64,000 nucleotides of DNA, from contig NZ_CP060719.1 of NCBI RefSeq assembly GCF_014396975.1, positions 1,274,001-1,338,000 of the forward strand, written 5' to 3'. The DNA is from Thermomonas carbonis (GTDB taxonomy: Bacteria > Pseudomonadota > Gammaproteobacteria > Xanthomonadales > Xanthomonadaceae). The position numbers and the translations under genes were made by a program. Under the pieces are notes generated by a model. That model saw only the letters and a list, made by a program, of their open reading frames with translations. It was not told where the DNA came from and did not search any database. Numbering within the stretch: position 1 is the first letter of the stretch; every line of letters begins with the position of its first letter. Below are positions 62,436 through 64,000 of the stretch, one piece after another.

Positions 62436-64000
62436 ATGCGATCCAAGCACGTTGCAAAAAAGACACCGGTGTCCTTGCTGTCCGCAGCGATCGCCACAGC
62501 GCTGTTCGCGATGCCGGGCCTCGCCCTTGCGCAGCAAGCGGCCACTGCCGAACAGAACAAGCCCGAACCGAAGGATCTGGACAAGGTCACCGTGGTCGGG
62601 GGCAGTTATCGGGCCAGCCTGGAAAAGGCGCTCGAAGCCAAACGCGACAGCGCCGACCAGATCGACGTGGTCATGGCCGAGGACATCGGCAAGTTTCCCG
62701 ATCTGAATCTCGCGGAATCGCTGCAACGCGTGCCCGGCATCACCATCGACCGCGACGCCGGCGAGGGACGCTCGATCAGCGTGCGTGGCCTTGGCGGCGA
62801 TTTCTCGCGGGTGCGCATCAACGGCATGGAAGCGTTGTCCACGACCGGCGGTACCGACAGTTCCGGCGGTGCCAACCGCAGCCGCGGCTTCGACTTCAAC
62901 GTGTTCGCCTCGGAACTCTTCAGCAGCCTGACCGTGCGCAAGACGCAGTCGGCGCAGGTCGATGAGGGCTCGCTCGGCGCGACCGTGGATCTGCGAGTGG
63001 CGCGTCCGTTCGACTACGACGGTTTCACCTCCACCATCGCCGTGCAGGCGGCGCACAACGACCTGTCCGGTGCGACCAAACCGCGCGTCTCCGGTCTGAT
63101 CGCCAACACCTGGGCGGACGGTCGCGTGGGCGGCCTGCTGTCGGTGTCGTACAGCGAACGCAGCCTGTACGAGGAAGGCTTCAGCAGCGTGCGCTGGGGC
63201 GAAGGCGGCACCTCCGGCACGACCACGTTTTGCAGCCCGCTTGGCTATGATCCGCGCCTGCCCGGCAACAACAGTGGCCGCGGCTCCTCGGCGACGCATT
63301 GCCACAACTCCGGTGGCGTGGTGATCCCGCGCCCGGCGAACACGGCGGACAGCGTGGCGGCCTACGAGACCGCGCGCGACTCGTTCCACCCGCGCCTGCC
63401 GCGCTATGGCCGACTGAGCCACGAACAGACCCGCACCGGCATCACCGGCTCCCTGCAGTTCAAGCTGGCCGACGCCACCACGCTCAGCGTCGACGGCATG
63501 TACTCCAAGCTCGACGCGACCCGCGCCGAGAATTTCCTGCAAACCATTTCCTTCAGCCGCAACTCTTCGCAGGGCGGCAAGGCGCAGACCATCGTCCGCG
63601 AGGCCGAGGTCAACGAGCGCGGCGACCTGGTCTATGGCGTGTTCGACAACGTCGACGTGCGCTCGGAATCGCGCTTCGACGAGCTGAGCACCGAGTTCAA
63701 GCAGTTCAGCGCATTGCTGGAGCATCGCTTCAACGACCGCCTGAGCATGAGTGCGCTGGTCGGCACCTCGAAGTCGGTGTTCGACAATCCCGTGCAGACC
63801 ACGGTGACCTTCGACATCCAGAACCTGCAGGGTTACAGCTGGGACTTCCGCGACAATCCCGACTTGCCCGACATCACCTACGGCACGTTGGATCCGGCCA
63901 ATCCGGCGTCGTGGAACTGGATCAGCAATCCGGTCGCCAACAGCACCGGTTCGGAGATCCGCATCCGTCCGCAAGCGACCAGCAACCAGTTCGACAACGC
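62436..64000 (+). CDS. TonB-dependent outer-membrane receptor 2 (3' end beyond the window)
   Basis: 521 codons are visible and the frame runs off the right edge. It has a signal peptide (cleavage near 32, LALAQ), then DKVTVVGGSYRASLEKALEAKR, plug motifs GKFPDLNLAESLQRVPGI and ISVRGLGGDFSRVRING, and the start of the barrel. The plug is very similar to receptor 1, but the loop at about 260-300 has extra Cys/His (FCSPLGYDP, ATHCHNSGG). GGGGAGGG precedes ATG 62436. The pair probably arose by duplication and serves related ligands. Confidence 0.92.
   Translation, partial: MRSKHVAKKTPVSLLSAAIATALFAMPGLALAQQAATAEQNKPEPKDLDKVTVVGGSYRASLEKALEAKRDSADQIDVVMAEDIGKFPDLNLAESLQRVPGITIDRDAGEGRSISVRGLGGDFSRVRINGMEALSTTGGTDSSGGANRSRGFDFNVFASELFSSLTVRKTQSAQVDEGSLGATVDLRVARPFDYDGFTSTIAVQAAHNDLSGATKPRVSGLIANTWADGRVGGLLSVSYSERSLYEEGFSSVRWGEGGTSGTTTFCSPLGYDPRLPGNNSGRGSSATHCHNSGGVVIPRPANTADSVAAYETARDSFHPRLPRYGRLSHEQTRTGITGSLQFKLADATTLSVDGMYSKLDATRAENFLQTISFSRNSSQGGKAQTIVREAEVNERGDLVYGVFDNVDVRSESRFDELSTEFKQFSALLEHRFNDRLSMSALVGTSKSVFDNPVQTTVTFDIQNLQGYSWDFRDNPDLPDITYGTLDPANPASWNWISNPVANSTGSEIRIRPQATSNQFDN

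Noticed and set aside
62199-63974. Minus-strand 591-codon frame opposite receptor 2
   Set aside because: Receptor 2 is clearly coding on the plus strand; the opposite frame is shadow.

Overview
The window is high-GC, densely coding chromosomal DNA from a Gram-negative gammaproteobacterium, most likely Xanthomonadaceae/Lysobacteraceae (Lysobacter, Luteimonas, Thermomonas, Pseudoxanthomonas or a relative). The evidence is the rhlB / trxA-rho neighbourhood, an ftsE-ftsX block near a sigma-32 gene, a CIO-like cytochrome bd, Xanthomonas/Caulobacter-type TonB-dependent receptors, and ECF-sigma plus Ser/Thr-kinase pairs. Genus or species cannot be fixed from sequence alone. No rRNA, tRNA, CRISPR array or complete insertion sequence was seen.

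Layout. 0.1-6.4 kb: an unknown protein, a FadI-like thiolase, a two-gene minus-strand operon (S9 peptidase, FAD oxidoreductase). 6.5-9.4 kb: cydA and cydB, split by a GIY-YIG nuclease gene inside a long inverted repeat. 9.5-13.1 kb: YcgL and a membrane ankyrin protein. 13.1-17.6 kb: a Kef-type antiporter and three exported proteins, two of them TonB-C-like. 17.6-23.9 kb: ECF sigma + kinase/TPR module 1, a trimeric autotransporter with a collagen-like segment, and an acetyltransferase. 24-28.3 kb: rho, trxA, rhlB. 28.3-31.3 kb: ECF sigma + kinase/TPR module 2. 31.5-33.5 kb: a lipoprotein and a rhodanese-like protein. 33.8-40.3 kb: ftsE, ftsX, a double-REC protein, ung, an M3 oligopeptidase, rpoH. 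40.4-45.5 kb (minus): TRIC/UPF0126 membrane protein, type II NADH dehydrogenase, transaldolase, priA. 45.5-46.0 kb: intergenic region with inverted DnaA boxes. 46-50 kb: a DUF3106-like membrane protein and a NarL-type two-component system. 50-64 kb: a large RCC1-like secreted protein, DUF3667 protein, MATE exporter, SppA, KdgK-like kinase and two TonB-dependent receptors, the second cut by the window end.

The most unusual content is short palindromic DNA. Family A (ATTCC-x-GCGAA-x-GC-x-GGAAT type) forms a 43-bp inverted repeat around the GIY-YIG gene between cydA and cydB, three tandem degenerate copies just after it, and a gene-less inverted pair at 54.8 kb. Family B (GGGGTCAGAGTCG type) lies in frame inside two coding sequences, priA and the DUF3106-like gene, as perfect inverted repeats of 25 and 42 bp with 3-nt loops. 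Copies within each family differ by compensated base changes, so the palindromic structure itself appears to be maintained. Other points of interest are a collagen-like segment inside a trimeric autotransporter, an Asn/Gln-rich extension on Rho, a double-REC protein without its first phosphoacceptor, and perfect inverted repeats just upstream of ung and rpoH.
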